NCBI RefSeq assembly: GCF_008271695.1
Contig: NZ_VKKY01000001.1
Coordinates: 1,544,589 to 1,608,588, forward strand
Source of the DNA: Rufibacter hautae
Lineage (GTDB): Bacteria; Bacteroidota; Bacteroidia; Cytophagales; Hymenobacteraceae
Reading direction: 5' to 3'
DNA length: 64,000 nucleotides
Made by a program: the position numbers and the translations under genes
Notes under the pieces: generated by a model
Databases searched by the model: none
Told to the model about the DNA's origin: nothing
What the model saw: the letters and a program-made list of their open reading frames with translations, nothing else
Shown here: positions 49,503 to 56,975 of the stretch, one piece after another
Layout: every line of letters begins with the position of its first letter
Position numbering within the stretch: the stretch's first letter is position 1

Positions 49503-50810
49503 ATGATCCTGAAGAAAACCATTGTCCTCTGCCTTTCCCTGATGCCGCTGGCCGGGGCTGTTGCGCAGAAAAGCACCCAATTGAAGAACATTCAGCAGAA
49601 AGAGGTCACCCGCATTGTGACCACGCTGGCCGCCGATGACATGATGGGCCGCCAGACCTTCACGCCGGGCATTGAGAAAGCCGCCGATTTCATCTCGGCT
49701 GAGTTCAAGAGCATCGGGCTGCAGCCGTTGGCCGGCGACACAGACTACAAGCAGGAGTTCAAGATGTACGCCCTGAAACCCAGCAAGACCGATGTCACCC
49801 TCAACAAGCAGAGCCTGAACCCCGATGAGTTCTTCTACAGCACCGTGCACCGCAAGTTTGAGTGGGAAGAGAAAGCCCCAAAACCCGTGTTCATTGGCGA
49901 GAACGATGATTTCAGGCAGGGCATCAACACTGCCCGCAAACTAGACAAAGACGTGCTGGTGATGGTACACCCCAAGCACCAGGAAATGTTCAAACGCTAC
50001 GCCAACTCGTTCCGCCAGACCCGTCCGGTAGCAGAATTGGGCAAAGGCAACACGCTCATCTTCGTGCTTTCGCCGCTTACCGAGGTCACTTCTTTCAACA
50101 TTGAGATCAAGAACGACGTGGAGGAAATGCCTTTGGCCAACGTGGCGGGCATGATCCCGGGCAAACGCGCAGATGAGTACGTGGTGTTCTCGGGCCATTA
50201 TGACCACATAGGCACCATGAAAGCCGTAGCCGGGGACTCCATTGCCAACGGCGCCGATGACGATGCCTCCGGTACTACCGCCGTCATCACGTTGGCCAGA
50301 CACTTCCAGAAGCAGGGCAAACCAGAGCGCACGCTCATCTTTGTGGCCTTCACGGCCGAGGAAATAGGCGGCTTTGGGTCGCAGCACTTCTCCAAGCAAC
50401 TGAACCCCGATGAGATTGTGGCCATGTTCAACATTGAGATGATCGGCAAAGGCTCTAAGTTCGGGCCCAACAGCGCGTACATCACCGGTTTTGAGAAATC
50501 AGACTTCGGGACGCTGTTGCAGCAGGCCGTGAAGGGCACGCCGTACAGCTTCCATCCAGACCCGTACCCTGGCCAGAACCTGTTCTACCGCTCAGACAAC
50601 GCCACCTTGGCCCGCCTGGGCGTTCCGGCCCACACCATCTCCTCGGTGCAGATTGACCAGGACAAACTCTACCATTCCGTAAACGATGAAGTAGAGAGCC
50701 TGGACATGGCCCACATGACCAACATGATCAAAGCCATCGCCATGGGCGCCAAGGATTTCGTGCAGGGCAAGAAAACCCCTAAGCGCGTAGATAAGACGCA
50801 GGTGCAGTAG
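49503..50810 (+). CDS. M28 family zinc metallopeptidase
   Basis: A 435-residue secreted aminopeptidase-type enzyme with a signal peptide ending in GAVAQ. The two-zinc M28 ligands are visible: His and Asp in VVFSGHYDHIG and NGADDDASGTTAVI, the catalytic Glu pair in FTAEEIGGFGSQ, Asp/Glu in FNIEMIGKGS, and the last His in DKLYHSVNDE. A PA-like insert (about 120-200) precedes the catalytic core. It removes N-terminal residues or cleaves dipeptides outside the cytoplasm. It is followed by the DUF3592 gene after 8 bases, possibly translationally coupled. Confidence 0.92.
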   Translation: MILKKTIVLCLSLMPLAGAVAQKSTQLKNIQQKEVTRIVTTLAADDMMGRQTFTPGIEKAADFISAEFKSIGLQPLAGDTDYKQEFKMYALKPSKTDVTLNKQSLNPDEFFYSTVHRKFEWEEKAPKPVFIGENDDFRQGINTARKLDKDVLVMVHPKHQEMFKRYANSFRQTRPVAELGKGNTLIFVLSPLTEVTSFNIEIKNDVEEMPLANVAGMIPGKRADEYVVFSGHYDHIGTMKAVAGDSIANGADDDASGTTAVITLARHFQKQGKPERTLIFVAFTAEEIGGFGSQHFSKQLNPDEIVAMFNIEMIGKGSKFGPNSAYITGFEKSDFGTLLQQAVKGTPYSFHPDPYPGQNLFYRSDNATLARLGVPAHTISSVQIDQDKLYHSVNDEVESLDMAHMTNMIKAIAMGAKDFVQGKKTPKRVDKTQVQ

Positions 50811-50818
50811 GGATTTAA

Positions 50819-51199
50819 ATGGGATTCTTATTTTTATTAGTAAGCCTTTTTTTCCTTGGAGCCAGCGTGTATTTCATCCATCATGAACACAACCGCTCCA
50901 AGTATGGATACCATACTCAAGGCACAATAATCAAACAAGAGGAAAAATGGGAATACAAAAATGGAAGTGCTTACTACATGTATTACCCAATTGTTCAATT
51001 CCGTTCAGAAGACAGCCAAGTGGTACAGCAAAAAATGGAAATGGGCTCCAGTATTCCTTTTTACAGCGTGAAAGAAGTTATTGATATTGTGTATTACCAA
51101 GGTAAAGTGTACCCAACAGGAAGTGGATGGAAGATTTTGTATTGGGGCTTTTTACTACTGAGTTTAGGAGCTACGATTTATCAGATATACTACTGGTAA
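50819..51199 (+). CDS. DUF3592 membrane protein
   Basis: A 126-residue protein with transmembrane segments at both ends (LFLLVSLFFLGASVYFI, about 3-20, and ILYWGFLLLSLGATIYQIYYW, about 105-126) and a beta-rich middle (GTIIKQEEKWEYKNGSAYYMYYPIVQF..IDIVYYQGKV). This is the DUF3592 layout, for which no reaction is known. It starts 8 bases after the peptidase stop but is far more AT-rich in codon use than its neighbours, which hints at different ancestry. The ATG directly overlaps an AT-rich leader and has no SD site. Confidence 0.75.
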   Translation: MGFLFLLVSLFFLGASVYFIHHEHNRSKYGYHTQGTIIKQEEKWEYKNGSAYYMYYPIVQFRSEDSQVVQQKMEMGSSIPFYSVKEVIDIVYYQGKVYPTGSGWKILYWGFLLLSLGATIYQIYYW

Positions 51200-51270
51200 G
51201 TCTCTCTAAGTAGCTTAATCTTAAATGATGAAGTCCTGGTTTTAGGCCGCTCTTAGAATAATTTTTATAA

Positions 51271-51387
51271 GATAGTAAAACAGAAGAAGGAGAGATCGTT
51301 GGAATTGTTATCCATGATTGGGACAGTCCAGAGATCAATTTTTCTCTTACCCTTCCAAATATTGAAATTATAGAAAGAATATGTTGA
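51271..51387 (+). pseudogene. Possible remnant of a lost gene
   Basis: An open stretch of 38 codons without a start codon reads EEGEIVGIVIHDWDSPEINF then SLTLPNIEIIERIC, which looks strongly protein-like although no ATG precedes it. The DNA from 51200 to 51443 is AT-rich like the DUF3592 gene before it. It could be the 3' end of a decayed gene. Low confidence: length is small and no family is recognised. Confidence 0.35.
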
Positions 51388-51443
51388 GATGGGAAATACA
51401 GATTAAGAATTGAAAACAAGTAGAACATGTTAAGATTTAAGTC

Positions 51444-51878
51444 ATGAACTCCAGATTCTTTCTACCAGCTTTGCTGCTATTTATATTGACATTTTCTACT
51501 TATGCATTTCCCCAGCAAAAGGAGAAGCAAGACGTAATCGACGTAAACCTAACCAAGTGCCTAGACAGAAAAGAAAACCAAACCACTGCTGGCATGTGTA
51601 CCTGCACGTACAATGCCCTTCAGGAATGGGATAAGAAGCTAAACGCATCTTATAAAAGCCTGCTACCTAAGCTAAATGCCTCGGCAAAGGCTAGTTTGGT
51701 TTCGGCTCAGCGGCAATGGGTTTTGTTCAAAGAAAAGGAAATCAGCCTTATTGACGCGACCTACGGGAAAGCCGAAGGAAGCATGTGGCAAGTGGTGAGG
51801 GCAAATAAAGTCCTAAGCCTAACCAAACAAAGGACGCTGGAATTGGAGTCATTGCTGCAAACCCTGCCCCAGCTTTAG
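51444..51878 (+). CDS. LprI-type lysozyme inhibitor family protein (DUF1311)
   Basis: A 144-residue exported protein: signal peptide to about residue 22 (FILTFSTYAFPQ), then the DUF1311/LprI domain. The family marks are cysteines before and in the AGMCTCTYNALQEWDKKLNASYKSL block (x-M-x-x-C..Y..D..LN..Y) and the later LVSAQRQWVLFKEKE. In Mycobacterium, LprI-type proteins inhibit lysozyme; most others are untested. The first cysteine pair (Cys39 and the CTC pair near 50-52) may form a disulfide. It is convergent with the haem-receptor gene across a perfect palindromic terminator. Confidence 0.82.
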   Translation: MNSRFFLPALLLFILTFSTYAFPQQKEKQDVIDVNLTKCLDRKENQTTAGMCTCTYNALQEWDKKLNASYKSLLPKLNASAKASLVSAQRQWVLFKEKEISLIDATYGKAEGSMWQVVRANKVLSLTKQRTLELESLLQTLPQL

Positions 51879-51897
51879 ATCCTGAAATACATACTAA

Positions 51898-51951
51898 GTT
51901 AAAAGCGTTTCGGCCCTGTTTTCAAGAAAACAGGGCCGAAACGCTTTTAAC
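51898..51951. terminator. Perfect 26-bp palindromic terminator (family archetype)
   Basis: GTTAAAAGCGTTTCGGCCCT..TTTTC, two loop bases, then the exact complement. It is the best-preserved member of the common palindrome family and sits between convergent stops at 51878 and 51972. Confidence 0.92.
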
Positions 51952-51971
51952 TGCTTCTGCTTTTTTAAGCT

Positions 51972-54374
51972 TTAAAAATTCCCGCGCAGTGTGAGCATGA
52001 GGTTGCGGCCAGGGGCGCTTACCCCAGAGGCATAGACGCGGTAGAACTTGTCCAGGATGTTCTCCAGGGCAGCTTGTACCTGCACTCTTGGGTGGATCTG
52101 GTAAGCGGTGCGCAGGTTGAGTGTGTACCAGGCCGGCACGCCCTGCGGAGTGGCGTACTGCAGGTTGTCTTCGCCCACGGGGTTGTAGTCTTCCAGGTTT
52201 TTCCAGCCGTTGTACTGCACAAAGAACTCAGAGCGGAACTTCGCTAAGGTCAGAAACAAACTGGTCTTCCCGAACACCGGCGGAATATGGTCCAGCGGGG
52301 TTTCCCCTTCTTCTGATTTGATGCGCCCGTAGGTGTAGGTAAGCGTAGAAGCCAACCGGAAAGCCGAGGTGATATCGGCGTTGACAGACCCGCTGAAACC
52401 ATACACGTAGGCTTTGTTCGCGTTTACGCTGGCCACTACCCGGCTAAGCTGACCATTGTACTCTATCTCGCTCTGCCCCTGGAACAGGAAAGGCTGCGTG
52501 GTAATGGCATCTCGGTACCAGGTGTAGAAACCGGTTCCCTCCACCCGCACACTCTGCGCGATGGTCTTGCCGATAGACAGCTCGGCATTATAAGTGTATT
52601 CTGGCTTCAAATCTGGGTTAGGCACCACCAGTTGCCCGGCAGTAGACTCAAACACCTTAGCTAAATCATCTACGTTAGGTGCCCGGAACCCCGAGGAGGC
52701 CACGGCCGCAAATCGCCAGGCTTGCCCTGGCTGGTACACCAAACCCAGGTTGCCGTTTACGGCGGTGTTCTGCTGGGTGACTTCGTCGAACGGGAACGGA
52801 AAGAAAGTCTTGTCCTGGAAGTTGGCGTTCAGTTCCACGCGGCTCAGCCGGATACCGTCAGAAAGAATCCATTGCGGGTTGATCTCCCAGGTGTGCGTCA
52901 GGTATGCGGCGGCCGTGCGCATGTCTGAACCGCCGCTGGGGTAACGGGTATCCAGGGGCGAACGCTCGCCGGTGGTCAGGTCGGTGCCGTAGGCGCGGGA
53001 GGACACCTCATTGTAAGTGCCTTCCAGGCCGTAGCGCAGCTCATGGTTACCCAGGAGTCGACTTACATCGGCGTTGAGGGTGTAGACGTCCACGTGCTCA
53101 AAGCGGTTCTGCAGCGGGCTGCGCTTGAAACGGCGGTTGTGCCGACTTTCTTCCACGCTCTGGTAAGCGGCCGTCACGCGCAGGTTCTCCAGCCAGCCCC
53201 GGCCCTTGGTGGCAAACGTGTAGGCCGCGAGCCAGCGCTCCTGCGGGCCGTAGTACCACTCGCCGTGGTTCAGGTTGCCCTGGGCATCTACCTCGGTGAG
53301 GCGGTCATAGCGCGGGATGTCTGAGGACGTAGAGAACTGAAGGTTCAGTAAATGCGAGGTGTTCACCGAGGGCTGGAACAGGACCTTCTGCAAGACATCG
53401 TACTGTTTGTAGCCGGTGAATTTCTGCACGTTGATATTCTCATTGGGCACTATGACGTCTTTCCCGTCTTGCCATGCAGCATAAGATGGGCGCAGTCCCC
53501 AGGTGCCGTAGAACGGGTTGCGGTTCTTGCCCTGGCGCAGATCCCCGAAATCTGAGTAGGTGAAGCTGGTAAGGCTGCCCCATTTCTGCCCACCCACGGA
53601 GAAGTCCACGTGGCCGGTTTTCTCTTGGTTGGCAGTGGCGTAGCGGGTGAAGGCGCCGCCCGTCACGCGGGTGCCGGCACTGTCGCCCAGCACCGGGTTC
53701 TTGGTGTAGAAATGTACTACGCCGCCCAGGGCATCGGAACCATACACAACGGATCCCGGCCCGAATACCACCTCTACTTTCTCCAGCGCGGCATTGTCTA
53801 CCGTGATCACGTTCTGCAGGTGGCCGCCGCGGTAAATGGCGTTGTTCAGGCGCACGCCGTCTATGACCATCAGGACTTTGTTAGCCTCGAAACCGCGCAG
53901 GATGGGGCTGCCGCCGCCCGCCTGGCTTTTCTGCACCAGCACCTGGCCGCTTTGCTGCAAGACATCGGCGGAAGTCTGGTTGCTCTGGAAGGCCAGTTCC
54001 CGCGCCTTCAGCACCTGGATCTGCTGCGGCACATCGGCGCGTTTCTCCTCAAACTTACTCGCAGAGACCACTACCTCGTCCAGGGAGTAGCTTCGCTCAG
54101 TGAGCGCCACGCGGTAGTTCAACGCGGCCAGCTGGCTTACGGCCAGGGTGCGTGTCTGGTAATCGGTGCGTTCAAACCGAAGGCTGTCGGTCTCCAGGAA
54201 ACCCTGGGTGTTGAATTTGCCCCGGGCATCGGTGAGGAGCGCGTTGCCGCCCTGCGTGGGCACTACCCGCACGCCTGCCAACGGCTGCAGGTTGGCCCGG
54301 TCCTGCACCACAGCAGTCTGCGCCGATGCCACCAAAGGCACCGCCAGCAACAACAGAGATAGAAATGACTTCAT
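51972..54374 (-). CDS. TonB-dependent receptor, haem/haemoprotein-type
   Basis: An 800-residue outer membrane receptor: signal peptide (ASAQ), a short carboxypeptidase-like N-terminal domain (about 20-95), the TonB box region YSLDEVVVSASKFEEKR (about 95-112), plug domain with LRGFEANKVLMVIDGVRLNNAIYRGGHLQNV and GPGSVVYGSDALGG, and a 22-strand barrel ending in LRGNF. The pattern SSGFRAPNVDDLAKVF..NPDLKPE reproduces the FRAP and NPDL boxes of haem receptors (HmuR/HemR type), so haem or haemoglobin is a plausible ligand; some siderophore and B12 receptors have similar segments. It follows the GNAT gene on the same strand after 29 bases. Confidence 0.9.
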   Translation of the reverse strand: MKSFLSLLLLAVPLVASAQTAVVQDRANLQPLAGVRVVPTQGGNALLTDARGKFNTQGFLETDSLRFERTDYQTRTLAVSQLAALNYRVALTERSYSLDEVVVSASKFEEKRADVPQQIQVLKARELAFQSNQTSADVLQQSGQVLVQKSQAGGGSPILRGFEANKVLMVIDGVRLNNAIYRGGHLQNVITVDNAALEKVEVVFGPGSVVYGSDALGGVVHFYTKNPVLGDSAGTRVTGGAFTRYATANQEKTGHVDFSVGGQKWGSLTSFTYSDFGDLRQGKNRNPFYGTWGLRPSYAAWQDGKDVIVPNENINVQKFTGYKQYDVLQKVLFQPSVNTSHLLNLQFSTSSDIPRYDRLTEVDAQGNLNHGEWYYGPQERWLAAYTFATKGRGWLENLRVTAAYQSVEESRHNRRFKRSPLQNRFEHVDVYTLNADVSRLLGNHELRYGLEGTYNEVSSRAYGTDLTTGERSPLDTRYPSGGSDMRTAAAYLTHTWEINPQWILSDGIRLSRVELNANFQDKTFFPFPFDEVTQQNTAVNGNLGLVYQPGQAWRFAAVASSGFRAPNVDDLAKVFESTAGQLVVPNPDLKPEYTYNAELSIGKTIAQSVRVEGTGFYTWYRDAITTQPFLFQGQSEIEYNGQLSRVVASVNANKAYVYGFSGSVNADITSAFRLASTLTYTYGRIKSEEGETPLDHIPPVFGKTSLFLTLAKFRSEFFVQYNGWKNLEDYNPVGEDNLQYATPQGVPAWYTLNLRTAYQIHPRVQVQAALENILDKFYRVYASGVSAPGRNLMLTLRGNF

Positions 54375-54403
54375 ATTGGAAAAATAGAAAGTAAGAAAAC
54401 AGA

Positions 54404-54883
54404 TCAGAGCGCGAGCTCCATCTTTATATCGGCGCGTTTGTATTCTTTCAGTTCATCGGGCACCTCCACAAACCCCAGCTTGTGGTACAGGTGCAGGGCC
54501 GTTTCCAGTTTGCGGTTAGAGAGCAGCATGAGCGTGGTGGCACCCAACTCGCGGGCTTTCTGGATGGCAGCCTCGCCCAGGCGCTTGCCAATCTTCAGGC
54601 CTTGGGCCTTGTCGGTAACGGCCATTTTAGCCAGCTCGTAGGTCTGGTCATCTACCTTGATCAGGGCGCAGGTGCCTACCACCTCGCCGTGGTACTCGGC
54701 CATGAAAATGTGCCCGCCCTTGGCGATGATGTAGCCGTCTGGGTCGCCCAGGGATTTGTGGTCCAGCTCTTCCATCTCAAAGTAATGCTCAATCCAGGCT
54801 TGGTTCAGCTCGCGGAATCTGGCGGCGTGCGCGGGGGTATAGTCTATAATGGAAACGGTAGGGGAAGGTGATGTGGTAGTCAT
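54404..54883 (-). CDS. GNAT family N-acetyltransferase
   Basis: A 159-residue acetyltransferase. It has the GNAT fold and acetyl-CoA loop: strand YELAKMAVTDKAQGLKIGKRLGEAAIQKA, in which Q-G-x-K-I-G-x-R is the pyrophosphate-binding signature, and the C-terminal NRKLETALHLYHKLGFVEV. Substrate unknown. A -7 box lies at 54906 on the minus strand. The receptor gene follows 29 bases after its stop, so the pair may be co-transcribed, though a functional link is not evident. Confidence 0.88.
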   Translation of the reverse strand: MTTTSPSPTVSIIDYTPAHAARFRELNQAWIEHYFEMEELDHKSLGDPDGYIIAKGGHIFMAEYHGEVVGTCALIKVDDQTYELAKMAVTDKAQGLKIGKRLGEAAIQKARELGATTLMLLSNRKLETALHLYHKLGFVEVPDELKEYKRADIKMELAL

Positions 54884-54905
54884 AGGGTTGAAAAGTACTA
54901 ATGGG

Positions 54906-54913
54906 CAAAGATA
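54906..54913 (-). promoter_or_regulatory. Bacteroidota -7 box, GNAT gene
   Basis: TATCTTTG on the minus strand, 22 bases before the GNAT ATG. Two common-palindrome copies (54927-54966, 54981-55018) lie just upstream. Confidence 0.55.
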
Positions 54914-54926
54914 CTGAAAGACCTAA

Positions 54927-55018
54927 GCGTTTAAGGGCTGTTTGTCAGAAAATGGCCCCAAATCAGCTTAACCGGTATGCGCTTTGAGGCCATTTTCTAA
55001 AAAGAGGCCGAAAATCGG
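54927..55018. repeat. Two adjacent common-palindrome copies in a divergent promoter region
   Basis: GCGTTTAAGGGCTGTTTGTC..AAATGGCCCCAAATCAGC (54927-54966) and GCTTTGAGGCCATTTTC..AAAGAGGCCGAAAATCGG (54981-55018). They occupy the gap between a minus-strand and a plus-strand start, where no terminator is needed. Confidence 0.65.
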
Positions 55019-55127
55019 TTCACCACTATGGAAACCCATCGGCAGAAGGCCACTGGAACGAGTTCTGCTTTCTGCCTGTTCCTGTTAAAAGGAAAAACCC
55101 TATATTTCGCCCTCAGACCAAGTGTAC

Positions 55128-56324
55128 ATGAAGAAGACCCCCTATTTTCTCCTCCTGCTGAGTTTTCTAGCGGCCTGCACCAGCAGCAAACCCCTCCCCG
55201 ACCTGGGTCAGGCGAAAACCACGGAGGCTCCCTCGGCGCTGGCGCCCCATGTGGAGGCGGTGCGGCAGCAATTTGCCCCAGACAAGCGGGTAGCCCTCTT
55301 CGACGTAAAAACCAAGGGCTTGGTGCTCACCGGCGAGACCAATCTACCCGCTGCCAAAACCGCTTTGCTGGAGCGCCTGCAAACGGCCGGCATCTCTTTC
55401 CAGGACAGCATCCAGGTCTTGCCGGAAGCGGGGCTCAAAGAAAACACCTTCGCGGTGGTCACCTTGTCGGTGGCCAACCTGCGCTCAGAACCAAAACATC
55501 CTGCCGAACTCGCCACCCAGGCCACCATGGGCACCCCATTGCGCGTCTGGAAACACAGAAGCGGCTGGTATCTGGTGCAGACGCCAGACAAATACCTGGC
55601 CTGGGTAGATGCCAGCGCTATCAAACTCATGGTCAACGCCGCCTTCATGGCCTGGCAGCAGGGCGAGAAACTCCTGTACACCAACCCTTACGGCTTTGCC
55701 TACGCCGCCACTAACACGCAAGGCGCCACGGTGTCTGACTTAGTGTATGGCGATGTGCTGGTGCTGAAAAAACAAACCAAAGGCTTCTATGAAGTGGCCT
55801 TCCCCGATGGCCGCTCTGCCTTCGTCTCTGCCCCCGAGGTTCAGAAGTACAATGACTGGGCTGCCTCGCGCCAACCCACCGAGCAGAACCTGGTGGAAAC
55901 CTCCAAGCGGCTGCTGGGCTTGCCTTATCTTTGGGGCGGCACCTCCTTCAAAGGCGTAGACTGCAGCGGCTTCACCAAAACCGTGTATTTCATGAATGGC
56001 TTGGTTTTGCCCCGCGATGCCTCCCAACAGGTGCACGTTGGCGAATTGATTGACACCAAAGAAGGTTTCCAGCACCTGCGCCCCGGCGATCTGCTGTTCT
56101 TCGGGACACCGGCCAAAGACGGCAAGTCCGAGCGGGTGGTGCACGTGGGCATGTGGATCGGGAACAACGAGTTCATTCACTCGGCGGGCCGTGTCCGCAT
56201 CAACAGCATGGATCCCGCTGCCCCCAACCACGATGCCTACGAGCGCAACCGCTTCCTAAGAGCCAAACGCATCTCCCCGCAAGCCTCCCTCATAGACCTC
56301 AGAACCGCCTCGCTGTTCCAATAA
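55128..56324 (+). CDS. NlpC/P60 cell-wall endopeptidase lipoprotein with SH3-like domains
   Basis: A 398-residue lipoprotein (SFLAAC, Cys17). An N-terminal region (about 20-115) precedes two SH3b-like segments (VANLRSEPKHPAELATQATMGTPL then VWKHRSGWYLVQT, about 115-165, and GDVLVLKKQTKGFYEVAF, about 205-245), then the NlpC/P60 domain (about 255-398) with catalytic Cys279 in VDCSGFTK and His339 in VHVGMWIG; a third residue follows around HSAGRVRI. Such enzymes cut D-Glu-mDAP type bonds in peptidoglycan stems or act in recycling (YkfC-like). The first ATG is 55128. It is the first of four cell-wall genes in this part of the window. A strong terminator follows. Confidence 0.92.
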   Translation: MKKTPYFLLLLSFLAACTSSKPLPDLGQAKTTEAPSALAPHVEAVRQQFAPDKRVALFDVKTKGLVLTGETNLPAAKTALLERLQTAGISFQDSIQVLPEAGLKENTFAVVTLSVANLRSEPKHPAELATQATMGTPLRVWKHRSGWYLVQTPDKYLAWVDASAIKLMVNAAFMAWQQGEKLLYTNPYGFAYAATNTQGATVSDLVYGDVLVLKKQTKGFYEVAFPDGRSAFVSAPEVQKYNDWAASRQPTEQNLVETSKRLLGLPYLWGGTSFKGVDCSGFTKTVYFMNGLVLPRDASQQVHVGELIDTKEGFQHLRPGDLLFFGTPAKDGKSERVVHVGMWIGNNEFIHSAGRVRINSMDPAAPNHDAYERNRFLRAKRISPQASLIDLRTASLFQ

Positions 56325-56335
56325 GCCAAACCAAT

Positions 56336-56400
56336 AAACAAAGCGCCTCGTTTTCACCCTGATTCCTCCAGAACAGGCCAAAAACGAGGCGCTTTGTTTT
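56336..56400 (+). terminator. Terminator of the NlpC/P60 gene (palindrome family)
   Basis: AAACAAAGCGCCTCGTTTT / AAAACGAGGCGCTTTGTTT, a 19-bp stem whose inner loop still contains a degraded family centre, followed by TTTT. Confidence 0.9.
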
Positions 56401-56404
56401 ACCA

Positions 56405-56760
56405 TTTCTTCCGTCCGCCAGGACGATGAAGGCATTGCAACGGCTCCTTAGCAAAGCAGTTCATGCAGCTCGTCGGAGGTTGGGCGCATGCGTAACCCAA
56501 CCACTGACGAGCGCAGGCAGTGGCTGTTCAACCGGCAGTGACGTAAGTGAGCCATGAAACAGAAGGCTTTTGCCAGGTGGTACTTTACTGAAGCCTCACT
56601 GTTCGAGCGTCAGCGAGTTTGAGGCTTCTTGATTCTTTTGGTTACTTTTCTCATCAAGGAGAAAAGTGACAAACGCGGGCAGACCGCATCTGCAACCTTG
56701 AGAGGTAAGAACAGATATAGAAAGTAATAACCTACAAGGTGGTTTTGAGGCTAGCGCCTC
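56405..56760. repeat. Gene-free region with a conserved-looking non-coding block
   Basis: No gene. The section 56580-56670 (..GAGGCTTCTTGATTCTTTTG then GTTACTTTTCTCATCAAGGA) resembles a block I associate with many Bacteroidota intergenic regions, including an inverted pair GAAGCCTCA / TGAGGCTTC. 56747-56760 is a small GAGGC/GCCTC palindrome joined to the double-hairpin repeat that follows. Confidence 0.45.
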
Positions 56761-56763
56761 ACT

Positions 56764-56813
56764 GCAGTTGCAAACTGCAGACCATGATAGGTCCAAGTCA
56801 CAGACTTGAACCA
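56764..56813 (-). repeat. Double-hairpin repeat, copy 2
   Basis: GCAGTTGCAAACTGC and GGTCCAAGTCACAGACTTGA, the reverse complement of the element at 28931-28983 with about nine differences. The two small palindromes and the spacer keep the same order and distance. Confidence 0.8.
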
Positions 56814-56905
56814 GGAAAGACAGGAAAGAGAAGGGTTAGAGGTAGGCATCCTGTTTTCAACTGTCTTTCTAGCTCCAACCATCCTCAAAAGCTTTATCAA
56901 TAGAA

Positions 56906-56953
56906 AAGTCCGTTTCAAGGCTCGTTTTACCAAAAGCGCCTCAAAACGGACTT
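56906..56953 (-). terminator. Terminator of dacB (palindrome family)
   Basis: AAGTCCGTTTCAAGGC / GCCTCAAAACGGACTT, 23 bases beyond the dacB stop at 56976. The stem has two mismatches. Confidence 0.75.
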
Positions 56954-56975
56954 CACTGAAACTTGAAGACGATGG

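Noticed and set aside
55028..55714. Plus-strand frame overlapping the NlpC/P60 gene
   Set aside because: Its middle and end are read out of frame with a clear lipoprotein and protease gene; it has no family motifs.
56596..56796. Minus-strand 66-codon frame (..FVTFLLDEKSNQKNQ..)
   Set aside because: I treat this as a non-coding repeat that often produces spurious predicted proteins in Bacteroidota.
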